64,000 nucleotides of DNA from JBECKX01 sp964468475 (GTDB lineage: Bacteria; Zixibacteria; MSB-5A5; CAIYYT01). Below, piece after piece: positions 8,801-17,595 of the stretch (within the stretch, counting starts at the first letter, position 1; the number at the start of each line of letters is the position of its first letter). The notes beneath the pieces are model-generated. The model ran no database searches, was not told the DNA's origin, and was given only the letters and a program-made list of their open reading frames with translations. Location of the stretch: positions 1 through 64,000 of the forward strand of contig CAYXUL010000009.1 of the NCBI GenBank assembly GCA_964468475.1. The letters are read 5' to 3'. The translations under genes were made by a program, and so were the position numbers.

Positions 8801-11800
8801 TCAGGCTTCTGCTGGGATTGCCTACCTCCTGGTATTCCGTACTATCCTGAAACGGAATTCGCACCGAATACCAGCCGTTTTCATTCTTTGAGCCTTCTAC
8901 CAGGTAGGGGTTATTGGCGAGGTCCATTGTCCAGGTATAGTAGTTGTTGGCGTAGTCATCCCCACCGGTGCCGTTGATATCCTCAGTATCGGGTTTGTTG
9001 AGTCGGCCACCCTGATCCCCGCCATTGCCCTCGGTTCCGTTAATGTGGTTGTAGTCATTACGGTTTTCGTTGCTGTACGACCAATCGTCGCCTGCTGGGT
9101 CATCCGAGTCGCAGTCATACCAGACCGGTGCGGTTCCATCGTCGCAAGCTGATTTTTCCTGAGCGTCCGATAAGCCATCGAGTCCGGTGTCTTCGCCGGG
9201 GTCGAGCAAATTATTTCCGTTCTTGTCCTCCCTTTGTCGGACTCCATCGCCGTTGATGTCTTCCGTGATTTCTCCGAGATCAACATGAACAACCCCCTGT
9301 TCACCGCGCATGCGCAATTCGATAAACTTGGTCTTAGTCTGGTCATAAGAGCCCGAGGAAAACGGATGCGTTATTCCATTGTAGCTGTTGATCGCGGGGG
9401 CGTCCGTTTCCTCCACCGGTGAAAAGCGAAGCGTGAGAATACTCGTGCTGTTAGCAGATGCCTGCAGATCGCGATTGTAGATATCCGTAATCGGTAGCTG
9501 ATCGTAAGGGTTATACCAAATCAGCCGTGCGTGCTTAGCGGCCAGGGTGTCGAGCTGTGTCGGCGGCGCTGCCTGGTACCAGGTAGTTCGCTGCACCCCG
9601 ATGGCGAAACGATCGACTGCTCCTTCAAAGTCGTCGATATAGGCTTCACCGTTAACGTTTGGATTGGGTGCTGACTTGCCAACCTCCCCCTGTATGCTGA
9701 TTCGCGAAGTTGCCTTGCTGTGAATCAGCGGTAGAGCGTTGATGAACTTGGTAGGAGTCATCGTCTGCAGGGAGTACGAGCCGTCGAAATCCAGATTGAG
9801 AAATTTCGACTGTTCTTCGCCGAGGCGCGGCTTGCGGTCCGTCTGCTTCTCTGATTTGTACAAGACTGTCGAGCCAACCTTGAGATTTGGCGCCACCTGA
9901 TACTCGCCCCTGACACCGAGCAGGGTCTTTTTCTCCGAAGTAATCAGCGGCGCGTACTCGTAGTTGACTTTGACGTCGGCATTGGCGCTGAGAGCTTCCT
10001 GATTGAGAAAGCGAATCTGTCCCGACTCGTAGTAGATTTGATAGTCCTTGTCCCGCTCCAGTCTCCTGCCGTTCAATGTCACAGTCTCGGAATTCTGGAC
10101 AATGTCGAACTGTCCGAGATAGAATTGATCCTGACGTGTTGCGGACTTCACCACCAGATAGTACTTCGAGCTATCCTGCCGCGTCTGAATGTTCTGCGAT
10201 GTGTAGATGGCAGATACACGTTGATCCAGTGAATCACTGGCAAATGGATATCGATCCGGAAGGCGGAGATGTCCCCTGTACGGATCGAGGATATTGGGGT
10301 CGAATGAATCAACCTTGCCATCGTTGTTCTTGTCTATCCCGAGCAGGTGAATGTAACTGTCCCCCCTCTGATTAGACACCTCCGACGCATCCTGATCCAG
10401 AGTACTGGTGGCCTGACCACGGAAGATTTCTACATCGAAACCATCGGGGTCATCAATGCGACCAACGTCGTAAACGTTTCGCCAAACATAGCTCCACGTC
10501 ACATTCTCTGGGCGCGGACTCTCCGGGATAATCAACTTCAGCACCAGGGTATCGTTGTCGCCGCCACCTCGGTTTCCGATTGTTCTGATTGTACCATCAG
10601 GTCCCTGAACCTGCATCCAGACACCCATTGCCCGAGCTCTGATCGGTTGATCCATGATGATGTAGTGCTCTGTCGGGTGGTATTCGTACAGCTGCTGGTC
10701 TATCGTGGACTGGTATTCCGTGCCGTAGAGGGCCACAGTACCCTTGAAGTTCTCATTCGGAAACCTGTCAGGGTGATCCGGATCGACATACATCTTGGCA
10801 TTATAAGTTGTAACCTGCTGATTCTGCGTGGTAGAGTAGAATGCGTAGACTTCCAGGTTGATAATGCTGTCCCTGGGATTGAGGTTGAACGAGGAATCAG
10901 GATCATCCAGCCAGAAGTAGGTATTGTCTAGGTAGTTGTAATCCCGAATGAAGCGCGATGAGGCGTCGCTGCCGGCGCTGAAAGTCGCAGATTTGTTGGA
11001 TGATTTTTCCTGAGATGCAATCGCGGTCAATTTCAGGGGGCCGACCTGCGCATCAGCCTTGACGCCAAACAACCCCTGAACACTCTGCGAATAGCCGATA
11101 AAGCGGGTGGAGGGTAATGCGAGATTAGTGTTCCCCAGCTCGATATTCTTGATGATGTCGTCTTCAGTGCCCTTATAACGCAACTGGATGCGATTTGACA
11201 ATGACTGCTGGCGCTTCGAGTCCTGATTGACGTCGACAAATATCTTTGAACCGATAGTTCCGCTAATTTGGAAACGAGATATCTGCTCCATATTCAAAGT
11301 GGGGAATTTGCTCTGACCACTCGACACCTGTGTGCCATCCTGCCACTGCGACCTGCCGGAGAAGGATATTTTGCGGTAGCCGTTGATCTTCAGGCCGGCA
11401 CCGCCTTCACCAATGATCGACTTCACGAATTTTGGGGTTCGCACCGGGATTTCAAATTCGAGGAGGCTCCCACCCGACTTCTGGGCTCTTGCTCTCCGGG
11501 CGGCATCCAGGTCCTGGCGAAACACCATTTCATTTGAGAGCTTTATGCGCTCGCGCGTGTAAGTGTCAACGTCTGCGGTCGCGGGAATCATATGGCCGAT
11601 GACATGGCCATTCTGCTGCTCAAAAACCAGTAAGCCGCTGTTTCCATCGTAACTCGATGAGATCAACGGCCTGATTTGAGTGTCATCAAGCATCCTCACG
11701 GGTTTTTCTGATTGGTACATCCCCTGGTAAGAAGGCACCGGAAGAATCCGGGACATGTTAGTAGGAGGCATTTCCAACTGCAAATCAAAACCGGTCTTTG

Positions 11801-11882
11801 CCGATGCAGACTTAATGCCGAATACGCTCTGCAGAGAAAAGCAGAGCAGCAGCAGGATTATGAGGTTTCGAAGACGAATCAA
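5883..11882 (-). CDS. sprA: SprA/Sov-type cell-surface translocon protein (type IX secretion family)
   Basis: SprA (Sov) is the giant outer-membrane pore of the type IX secretion system. The 1,999-residue protein starts with a signal peptide (MIRLRNLIILLLLCFSLQSV) from a TTG start. The family hallmark AYIDDFEGAVDRFAIG lies near residue 747, followed by RLIWYNPYDQLPITDIY. Calcium-loop-like stretches rich in Asp/Asn/Gly occur near residue 516 (DKNNDGKVD) and in a long block around residues 870-990. The second half is a run of amphipathic beta strands ending in ELQFWVEIQF, as expected for a barrel with a C-terminal aromatic. Flavobacterium SprA is about 2,400 residues, so this one is shorter. 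It lies 55 bases after murB and 18 before the comEA-like gene. Homology is confident; participation in a working type IX system is inference. Confidence 0.92.
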   Translation of the reverse strand: MIRLRNLIILLLLCFSLQSVFGIKSASAKTGFDLQLEMPPTNMSRILPVPSYQGMYQSEKPVRMLDDTQIRPLISSSYDGNSGLLVFEQQNGHVIGHMIPATADVDTYTRERIKLSNEMVFRQDLDAARRARAQKSGGSLLEFEIPVRTPKFVKSIIGEGGAGLKINGYRKISFSGRSQWQDGTQVSSGQSKFPTLNMEQISRFQISGTIGSKIFVDVNQDSKRQQSLSNRIQLRYKGTEDDIIKNIELGNTNLALPSTRFIGYSQSVQGLFGVKADAQVGPLKLTAIASQEKSSNKSATFSAGSDASSRFIRDYNYLDNTYFWLDDPDSSFNLNPRDSIINLEVYAFYSTTQNQQVTTYNAKMYVDPDHPDRFPNENFKGTVALYGTEYQSTIDQQLYEYHPTEHYIIMDQPIRARAMGVWMQVQGPDGTIRTIGNRGGGDNDTLVLKLIIPESPRPENVTWSYVWRNVYDVGRIDDPDGFDVEIFRGQATSTLDQDASEVSNQRGDSYIHLLGIDKNNDGKVDSFDPNILDPYRGHLRLPDRYPFASDSLDQRVSAIYTSQNIQTRQDSSKYYLVVKSATRQDQFYLGQFDIVQNSETVTLNGRRLERDKDYQIYYESGQIRFLNQEALSANADVKVNYEYAPLITSEKKTLLGVRGEYQVAPNLKVGSTVLYKSEKQTDRKPRLGEEQSKFLNLDFDGSYSLQTMTPTKFINALPLIHSKATSRISIQGEVGKSAPNPNVNGEAYIDDFEGAVDRFAIGVQRTTWYQAAPPTQLDTLAAKHARLIWYNPYDQLPITDIYNRDLQASANSTSILTLRFSPVEETDAPAINSYNGITHPFSSGSYDQTKTKFIELRMRGEQGVVHVDLGEITEDINGDGVRQREDKNGNNLLDPGEDTGLDGLSDAQEKSACDDGTAPVWYDCDSDDPAGDDWSYSNENRNDYNHINGTEGNGGDQGGRLNKPDTEDINGTGGDDYANNYYTWTMDLANNPYLVEGSKNENGWYSVRIPFQDSTEYQEVGNPSRSLIKFMRIWIDGVASPADTIYVDFADIDLTRNLWESRPVLPEAKARPVDTRFEAAVINTESDKIYTPPPGVAGYYDKTTGTTETEQSLRLNFENFTPGDTGICEKVPFKQQDLSGYHSLEMYIHGDQDRDSLIVFMRFGPDADNYYEYRSTVREGWDQNNMLIDFDAITQLKLKLQAARDSISALIQELYNKGTPEDSATAAGLELPTEFEERPYRLRGSPSITRVKYYALGVINNDPEGTDTTMTGSVWIDELRVTKVRRDKGTAAFVAGSMTFGDVASISVNYQKTDAFFRTLTQADRRDLGSGSGNKTYGYSASFNAHKFLPESWGASLPISFNWSKSELTPRLMTGSDIVVPQNLIQQQMSVSTNTGFNTSLRFNSRSNNPVIKYFLNNLQSLQLSYNRSQSRSPTVPQQKSERYTAQGGYNLNVPSKGGLKIFSWLGGLPLVPDRVVNSLFNPMPNRLQLNAQVDRTLNDQTNNFGIRTFRYLRTFKGQLSTGVSPLSGLDLTYRMQTDRDISDPNLLKISFNPSDFKLGQERRYDQSFQANYAPNILPFITGTRLGFSSSHSETFSQSGSTISNIRRIGNSRSATANTTFNLQRLLGENKRGSVTRNRRVPPREPPKRNLNLDSLRQERDTTSQKKPEPPKEPGTPFYMYGLQFLRLFTDRINPIALGFKWDERASLDGYAERPSLAFRFGFSSDPGVKPVGTTSINQIDSRSRSRSYSAGSGVQLFLGMSVDTKWSYAVQEASNRSTRDENTVFPDLGFKFGKLDFLVLPKFFSRSFTLDSKYSKKESKKINVTTDLTSDLVTTIDYNPLIQSTIEWKFARGFRSTIGYSKSTIIREKFRAGEGESGDLSTKTIDYSKTITVRSSYSFRGGSRVWLPLFGRVNIQSNLSLDFDVSLRKSKSENYNPGQNVPPSLTAQRSDLTIQPQASYNFSQNIRGGLTARWTDTKDRSTGNRHTRELQFWVEIQF

Positions 11883-11937
11883 TTTCTCATCACAGATAAT
11901 TTCGGTTCGTTAGTTGTCTACTCGATAATCACCTCCA

Positions 11938-12882
11938 TTAGCTGAAGTCCCCTAATAAAACAACTTCTTCACTTAATTCAATATCATATTGTTCTTTAAC
12001 GCGCTTCTTCAATTCAATCGAAAGTTTCCGCACTTCAGACGCAGTTGCGCCTCCTTTGTTGATAAGGATGTTCGCATGATTCGGGTAAACCCCGGCTTTG
12101 CCAATTGACATCTTCTTGGCGCCAATCTGTTCCAATAGAAATCCCGCAGCAAGCTTTCCGTGCGGTTGTGTTGCGTCCTCGATATTCTTGAAAAAGCACC
12201 CCGCCGAAATATTTTCATGCGGATGGCGCTCGGCACGGACGTTCTTGATCTCTTCCGTCTTCTCCATGAGGAGCTTTCTGTCTCCGGCAGTCAATTCGAA
12301 TCGACCGGAAAGCACGACATTACCGGAGCCTTTCAAATCGGAATGGCGGTAACGGAATCCGAGGTTTTGCTTAACTTCTGTATGCAGTCCGCTAAGCTGA
12401 TTGTACAGAGCAACATCCACCAGCGCGTCTGAGATGGACTGCCCGTAAGCGCCGGCATTACCCACAATCGCTCCGCCGACGGTTCCGGCAATCCCGGCCA
12501 GGGACTCTATGCCCGCGAGACCCTTCTCTGCCAGCTCATCGACGAACTGAGCCAATGATCGCGTGGCGCCTACCGTAACGGTGGTTTCTTCAATTTTGAG
12601 GAAGTCTATATGTGGGACGACAATCAGACCGCGGAAGCCCTTATCGGAAGCCAGGATATTGGAGCCGCCCCCGATAACAAAGAACGGCATTTTCTGACTC
12701 TCGGCAAATGCCACCGCATCGCGGACCTGTTCTCCGGATTCACAGAATGCTACCCAGTCCGCGGGGCCGCCTATTCCGAAGGTGGTCAGCTTGGCTAGCG
12801 GATAGTTCTGCTCCAGCTGAAAGGTCACGTTGCCGGTCGGCATTTTTGTATGTACTGAATGATCTGACATATACCCAGTCAT
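11938..12882 (-). CDS. murB: UDP-N-acetylenolpyruvoylglucosamine reductase
   Basis: MurB is the FAD-dependent cytosolic enzyme that reduces UDP-GlcNAc-enolpyruvate to UDP-MurNAc in peptidoglycan synthesis. The FAD-binding domain shows TFGIGGPADWV, IGGGSNILASD and the conserved SLAGIAGTVGGAIVGNAGAYG. The proton-donor position is a Cys in SAGCFFKNI, and the C-terminal Glu lies in the conserved region after HANILINKGGATASEV. Absence of the long Tyr loop makes this a type II enzyme. Start choice is uncertain: TTG at 12888, ATG at 12882 and ATG at 12870 are in frame, and none has an ideally spaced ribosome site. The gene is 55 bases upstream of sprA and likely co-transcribed. Confidence 0.93.
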   Translation of the reverse strand: MTGYMSDHSVHTKMPTGNVTFQLEQNYPLAKLTTFGIGGPADWVAFCESGEQVRDAVAFAESQKMPFFVIGGGSNILASDKGFRGLIVVPHIDFLKIEETTVTVGATRSLAQFVDELAEKGLAGIESLAGIAGTVGGAIVGNAGAYGQSISDALVDVALYNQLSGLHTEVKQNLGFRYRHSDLKGSGNVVLSGRFELTAGDRKLLMEKTEEIKNVRAERHPHENISAGCFFKNIEDATQPHGKLAAGFLLEQIGAKKMSIGKAGVYPNHANILINKGGATASEVRKLSIELKKRVKEQYDIELSEEVVLLGDFS

Positions 12883-12980
12883 CTCCAACTATCTATTTAA
12901 TCGGAAGTAATTGCGGGAAGTATAGTTACTGAATAAAGCCACCCGATACTGATGCTCAGAATTGCTCGTAATACTGCTGT

Positions 12981-13379
12981 TCAGTTGGTAGACCTCTCCG
13001 TTTCTGTTTTACCGTCGGCATCTGAAGGTGTTCCGCCTTTTTCGGCATCTCCCCCGACAGCGGAAGCCTGATCTTCGGCATCCTGACTCGTCGCTTCAGT
13101 CTTCTTATCTGCTTCAACCTCATCGACATAGTTCATTTGCAGCTCAGCCAGGACTCTGCTGATTAACTTGTTCTCCAACTCGGTGCGGTTGCCTTCCGTG
13201 CGACGCTTCAGCATGTCGAGCATGTCGATAGTGTATTGCGCCTGAGTGAGATCCCGCTCGATCTTTCCGGTCATCGGATTAGTAATTTTGCCTAACTGCT
13301 GCATACCCGACGCATGCAGGCTGTAGAGTAGAGCCTGAAAAAGCGCCTGATCTTTGTCTTCGGGGCTCAGTTCATCCAT
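12981..13379 (-). CDS. DUF1844 family protein
   Basis: A 132-residue acidic protein whose first 75 residues match the DUF1844 family: LFQALLYSLHASGMQQLGK, then LTQAQYTIDMLDMLKRRTEGNRTELE and a helix ending NYVDEV. The remaining 55 residues are disordered and rich in Glu, Asp, Ala and Thr. No enzyme motif, signal peptide or membrane segment is visible, and no function is established for the family, so none is proposed. It has its own well-formed promoter (13397-13424) and stands about 100 bases upstream of murB, with which it may be co-transcribed. Confidence 0.8.
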   Translation of the reverse strand: MDELSPEDKDQALFQALLYSLHASGMQQLGKITNPMTGKIERDLTQAQYTIDMLDMLKRRTEGNRTELENKLISRVLAELQMNYVDEVEADKKTEATSQDAEDQASAVGGDAEKGGTPSDADGKTETERSTN

Positions 13380-13396
13380 AATGAGTTCTCTCTCCG

Positions 13397-13424
13397 TTCA
13401 TAGCAAGCTATGAGAGTATGTCAA
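13397..13424 (-). promoter_or_regulatory. sigma-70-type promoter upstream of the DUF1844 gene
   Basis: Minus strand: perfect -35 TTGACA (13419-13424), 16-base spacer, -10 TATGAA (13397-13402, 4/6). It ends 18 bases before the DUF1844 ATG. The spacer contains a small CATAG/CTATG inverted repeat overlapping the -10. Confidence 0.6.
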
Positions 13425-13572
13425 ACACTATGCGTTGACACACCTGTTTTTTTCAATTCAGCGTCTCTAAACGCGCAGAAGGTTCTCGCAGAATTTGCCG
13501 GAAACGAACTTAAGATCATGACCAGGAATCTAAGCCCTGAGTTTCGGGGAATACCGGAAGAGGACGGTAAGT

Positions 13573-15669
13573 TTATGAGATTCCACTACTGGTCTCCAAC
13601 TCGCGCTGTCGCTTGATGAAGCGATTCAGCCGCACCCGTTCGTCATCCGTGACGGGAAGTGCATTCTCCAGTAATTTAGCGGCATATTCGCGAGCCGTCA
13701 AGATCAATTTCATGTCAGTCAGTAGATTCGCCACCCTGAAATCGGGCTTACCGCTCTGCCGCTTGCCCAGCAGGTCGCCCGGTCCGCGCAGTTCCAGGTC
13801 GAGTTCAGCGATCTCAAACCCGTCAGTCGTGGCAACGAACCTCTCCAGCCGTCTATACGCATCCGATTCCGGCTCGACATCCGTCATCAGGATACAGTAC
13901 GATTGACGCTCCGATCGCCCCACGCGACCGCGCAGCTGATGTAGCTGGCTCAGCCCGAAACGCTCAGCGTGCTCGATCACAATCGCGGTGGCATCAGGCA
14001 CGTCTATTCCCACTTCAACCACTGTCGTGGCAACGAGCACGTTCAGCTCACCGCTTGAAAACCGGGCCATCACATCATCCCGCTCTTCCTTTTTCATCTG
14101 CCCATGGACCATGCCTATCTGGAGATCGGGAAAGATGTCATCCTTTAGCTCTTTGTATGCCCTGGTAGCAGCCTTCATCTGTGTGCGCAGCGATTCCTGC
14201 ACCAGCGGGTAGATCATGAAGATCTTATGCCCCTTGCCGACTTCCTCACGGATGAAGCTGTAAATCTTCGGGCGATCCGCCTCTGTTCGCAGCGCAGACT
14301 TCACCACGCGGCGTCCGGCAGGTTTTTCGTCAAGTATGGAGAGGTCGAGATCCCCGTAGGCTGTTAGTGCGAGCGTTCGCGGAATCGGAGTCGCGGTCAT
14401 TACGAGCAGATCGGGCGACTCACCTTTTTCAAGCAGGGCTTCGCGCTCAGCCACACCAAAGCGATGCTGCTCGTCAACAATCACATAGGCAAGCGCTCGG
14501 TACATCACATCGGCTGATTTCAACGCATGGGTCCCTACCAGTATGTCAGTTCGTCCGGTAATTAGATCGTCAAGAGCCTTGCGACGCACCGCTGCCGACA
14601 ACGAACCGGTGAGCAATGATACTGTGAGGCCACTGTTTTCCAATATTCGCGAAACGGTCTCGAAATGTTGCTGCGCCAGAATTTCGGTGGGCGCCATCAT
14701 GGCGGCCTGATAACCTGAGCGCGCCACCAGCGCCATCGTCAGGGCCGCAACCACAGTCTTGCCGGCGCCAACGTCTCCCTGCAGCAGGCGCATCATCGGG
14801 TGCGGCTTCAGGAGATCCTCGATCAGTTCTGCGATACAGCGCTTCTGTGCACCGGTGAGTCGAAACGGCAACTGCCGCGCGAGATCACGGTATGGTTCAT
14901 CCGGCGGTTTAATCTCATGTTTCTTCTTCCCTCCGGCTTGACGTTTTCTGCGATCAGCCACCAGCAGTTGGAACAACAGCAGTTCACGTAAAGCCAGCTC
15001 TTGTCTGATCTTCTCGCGACGCTCCAGGTCATGGGGGTAATGCATTTGCTTGATTGCTTCCGGAAGCGGCGTCAACTGAGCATTCTCGACCACTGACTGC
15101 GGCGCGGTCTCCACCAAGTGATCGGCGTATTTCTGCAGCGCGGGTCTGATGATCTTGCGGAAACCGCGCGAATCGAGATAGAATCGTCGCAACGTCTCTG
15201 TGGAAGGGTACAGGGGAATGATTCTGCCGGTATGCGTCTTGGCGTCATCTTCATCATCAAACAATACCTCAATTTCGGGATGCACCAATTGTGCGCCGCG
15301 AAAGTCGGTAACCGTCCCGGATACCGACAACATCATCCCGCGTTTGAAACGATTTTCGATGAAGCGGATTCCGTTGAACCACACGAGGGGAAGGTTTCCG
15401 GTATCATCGGAGATGACGATTTCATAGAATTTCTTGCGGGCGCGTAGCAACCCCTGCGTGACAATTTTGCCGACTACGGTAACTTCCTCACCAACTTGAA
15501 GCTGCGCTATCGACTTAAGCTGTGAGCGATCCAGATAGCGACGGGGAAAGTAGTAGAGCAGATCCTCAACCGTTTCGATTCCTACGGTCCTCAGCGCACT
15601 CGCACGCTTGGGGCCCACTCCCTTAAGGTAGGTTATCTCTACATCGGCAGGATTATCCGAATAGGTCAT
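13573..15669 (-). CDS. recG: ATP-dependent DNA helicase RecG
   Basis: RecG remodels stalled replication forks and branch-migrates Holliday junctions in the cytosol. The 698 residues (E. coli 693) contain an N-terminal wedge domain with an OB fold (EVTVVGKIVTQGLLRARKKF), helicase motif I GDVGAGKTVVAALTM, motif II DEQH, motif III TATPIPRTL, and the C-terminal helicase half with VEVGIDVPDA and QLRGRVGRS. The RecG-specific end LRGPGDLLGKRQSGKPDF follows. The opening TYLKGVGPKRASALRTVGIE is the usual helix-hairpin-helix start. It lies 82 bases after the anti-sigma gene stop and may be transcribed with it. Confidence 0.96.
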   Translation of the reverse strand: MTYSDNPADVEITYLKGVGPKRASALRTVGIETVEDLLYYFPRRYLDRSQLKSIAQLQVGEEVTVVGKIVTQGLLRARKKFYEIVISDDTGNLPLVWFNGIRFIENRFKRGMMLSVSGTVTDFRGAQLVHPEIEVLFDDEDDAKTHTGRIIPLYPSTETLRRFYLDSRGFRKIIRPALQKYADHLVETAPQSVVENAQLTPLPEAIKQMHYPHDLERREKIRQELALRELLLFQLLVADRRKRQAGGKKKHEIKPPDEPYRDLARQLPFRLTGAQKRCIAELIEDLLKPHPMMRLLQGDVGAGKTVVAALTMALVARSGYQAAMMAPTEILAQQHFETVSRILENSGLTVSLLTGSLSAAVRRKALDDLITGRTDILVGTHALKSADVMYRALAYVIVDEQHRFGVAEREALLEKGESPDLLVMTATPIPRTLALTAYGDLDLSILDEKPAGRRVVKSALRTEADRPKIYSFIREEVGKGHKIFMIYPLVQESLRTQMKAATRAYKELKDDIFPDLQIGMVHGQMKKEERDDVMARFSSGELNVLVATTVVEVGIDVPDATAIVIEHAERFGLSQLHQLRGRVGRSERQSYCILMTDVEPESDAYRRLERFVATTDGFEIAELDLELRGPGDLLGKRQSGKPDFRVANLLTDMKLILTAREYAAKLLENALPVTDDERVRLNRFIKRQRELETSSGIS

Positions 15670-15751
15670 GATGTAAGTTGCATGGAAACAACGCCCATGT
15701 CAATCGCCCGCTGGCTAATCATTGGCGCTTGACCTGGTCGGGGGCCGAATT

Positions 15752-16999
15752 TCAGTGGGTTGCCTTGAACTCCTGGAAGCGGTTTCGCTCAAGCTGTTCA
15801 AGGCGGGACAGCTCCATCAAGCGTTTCGACCAGGTGGCAATATCGATTCTCTTCTTCAACACCTGCTCTGCCAAACGATGCGCCAGGATGATGTCATAGA
15901 GGTTGGAGGAATTCGAAACGGCAACTCGATAGGTGTACTCCGCTTCCGCAACAAGATTAATAGTACTTGTGTCAGGAGCAGCAGCACCAGCTGCGGTATT
16001 CGAAGTCGAGTTTCCACTCTTGTTCATATAGGCGCGCTTGCCCATCGACTCAGCGGCCAGCGCCTCCATATCGATACCTGGTCTCGCGGCAAGGCTATCA
16101 AGCACCGTCGCGGCGAAAACATCCGGGTCAGGATTATTACTGTAGCCCAGATCTTTGTAGGCGAAGGGCCTCAGGGAATCGGCCGGAAGCCTCTCGCTCG
16201 ACGTGGGCAACTCCTGCATTGACATGGTAGCCAGGGGTTCGGCCTCCTTCACCAGGTTCATCTGGTTCATTCGTCGCGATGTGTCAAGCATCGCCGGTTT
16301 GATCGCTTGATCCTGCACAATGACAGATTGTGGCTCCATCTTGGTTGTCAAGCCGGTGCTTTGATCTTTCGGCTGCTCAGCATTCTTCATCGCGTCCGAA
16401 CTTGTCGCACCGGACTCCTCTGGAGCTTTCTGCTTCGTCGTGTCGATAGCGCTCTTCCCAACCGCACCGGCTTCTGCTTCGGGAACAGGCTGTACCTGCC
16501 GACCCGGCTCACTCTCCGGCTCCGGTGTTACCGACTGAGCTGGCTCCGTTTTTTTTGCCTTTTGACGTTCAATTGCGGGAGCAACCTCAATCGAGCGAAG
16601 TTGATGCGGATAGCGCGGAGTAGTGGGACTGAACACCTTGACACCGATTAGAACAACCAACAGCACTGCAGCAACCGAGCCCACAATCTTCACGGTTCGG
16701 CTGTTCGCCGCCAGCAGATCAATAACGGCAGCGCGCTTCGGGGGAGTGTCATCTTCCGCTGCAGATCGTTTTTCCGGCAGTTTCGCTTCGATTCGTCGAG
16801 CGAGTTGATCAAAGTACTTATCCTCCGGCATCTCCACCAGCGTTGACTTGGAAAGCTGATCCAGCTTTCGCATCCGCTCCACCATTTCCATCAGGTCGGG
16901 GTACTTTTTCAGCTCCCTCTCGAACTGTGCCATCTCTTCGGCAGAGAGCTCCCCGTCTAGAAACGCCGATATATTTTCTTCCAGATATGCCTTGTCCAT
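15752..16999 (-). CDS. membrane-anchored anti-sigma factor without a zinc motif
   Basis: A 415-residue protein encoded immediately after an ECF sigma gene with a TAATG stop-start overlap. Residues 1-50 (ENISAFLDGELSAEEMAQF then KYPDLMEMVERMRKLDQL) form an anti-sigma-domain helix bundle but lack the His and Cys of zinc-binding versions. One transmembrane helix follows (about 103-125, VKIVGSVAAVLLVVLIGVKV). The outer part is a 120-residue Glu/Pro/Gln/Lys-rich linker and then a helical domain of about 150 residues ending in a charged amphipathic helix. The protein likely holds the sigma factor at the membrane until an envelope signal releases it. That role is inferred from layout and domain order, not from the outer domain, which I do not recognise. 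Confidence 0.75.
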   Translation of the reverse strand: MDKAYLEENISAFLDGELSAEEMAQFERELKKYPDLMEMVERMRKLDQLSKSTLVEMPEDKYFDQLARRIEAKLPEKRSAAEDDTPPKRAAVIDLLAANSRTVKIVGSVAAVLLVVLIGVKVFSPTTPRYPHQLRSIEVAPAIERQKAKKTEPAQSVTPEPESEPGRQVQPVPEAEAGAVGKSAIDTTKQKAPEESGATSSDAMKNAEQPKDQSTGLTTKMEPQSVIVQDQAIKPAMLDTSRRMNQMNLVKEAEPLATMSMQELPTSSERLPADSLRPFAYKDLGYSNNPDPDVFAATVLDSLAARPGIDMEALAAESMGKRAYMNKSGNSTSNTAAGAAAPDTSTINLVAEAEYTYRVAVSNSSNLYDIILAHRLAEQVLKKRIDIATWSKRLMELSRLEQLERNRFQEFKATH

Positions 17000-17571
17000 T
17001 ATTTCTCTAAGAGGTCCTTCAGCTCTTCCACAAGTTTCTGCCGTGCCCGGTGTAACCGCGACATCACGGTACCGGGATTGAGCTTCAACCGTGCGGCAAT
17101 TTCCTCGTAACTCAACTCCTCGTGCATCCTCAATACAAATACGACCCGAAATTCTTCCGCGAGATTATCGATTGCAGCCTGAAATCTCGCCGCGATTTCT
17201 TTCTGGCTTATAGCTGTCTCCGGATTGCTCCCGGAGCCGGTTGTGGGCTGCGTATTGAGAATCGTTTCGCCCTCCTCCCCGCCAACCTGCCGCTTCTGCC
17301 GCTTGATGAAATTGATAGCATTGTTCGTCGCGATTCGCGAAATCCAGCTATAGAACGGGTAATTTTCATCGAAACTCTCAATCGCTTCATATGCCTTGAT
17401 AAACGCCTCCTGCGTCAGGTCATCGGCGATATCGTGCGAACCGCCCAGGCGAAAGCAGAGCGCATATATGCGCTTCTGGTAACGACGAACCAGTTGCCCG
17501 AATGCTGCTCTCTCCCCGCGTTTGCTGCGGCGAATCAACTCGAGATCGTCCGGCGCATCCTCGCTGTTCAA
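16999..17571 (-). CDS. ECF-type RNA polymerase sigma factor (RpoE-like)
   Basis: A 190-residue group IV sigma factor. Region 2 covers FGQLVRRYQKRIYALCFRL through DLTQEAFIKAYEAI and FYSWISRIATNNAINFIKRQ; region 4 is AIDNLAEEFRVVFVLRMHEE followed by LSYEEIAARLKLNPGTVMSR, the helix-turn-helix for the -35 element. It directs polymerase to a small regulon, probably envelope stress genes given its partner. The start is TTG at 17571-17569, 24 bases after the holA stop in the same frame; no better start exists because the frame is closed by that stop. The stop overlaps the anti-sigma ATG, so the two are coupled. Confidence 0.9.
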   Translation of the reverse strand: MNSEDAPDDLELIRRSKRGERAAFGQLVRRYQKRIYALCFRLGGSHDIADDLTQEAFIKAYEAIESFDENYPFYSWISRIATNNAINFIKRQKRQVGGEEGETILNTQPTTGSGSNPETAISQKEIAARFQAAIDNLAEEFRVVFVLRMHEELSYEEIAARLKLNPGTVMSRLHRARQKLVEELKDLLEK

Positions 17572-17595
17572 TGTAAGTACCAGCGGAAGCAGAGT

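Noticed and set aside
8990..9270. Asp/Asn/Gly-rich low-complexity stretch in sprA considered as a possible assembly error
   Set aside because: The frame stays open and such calcium-loop-like stretches are normal in SprA proteins.
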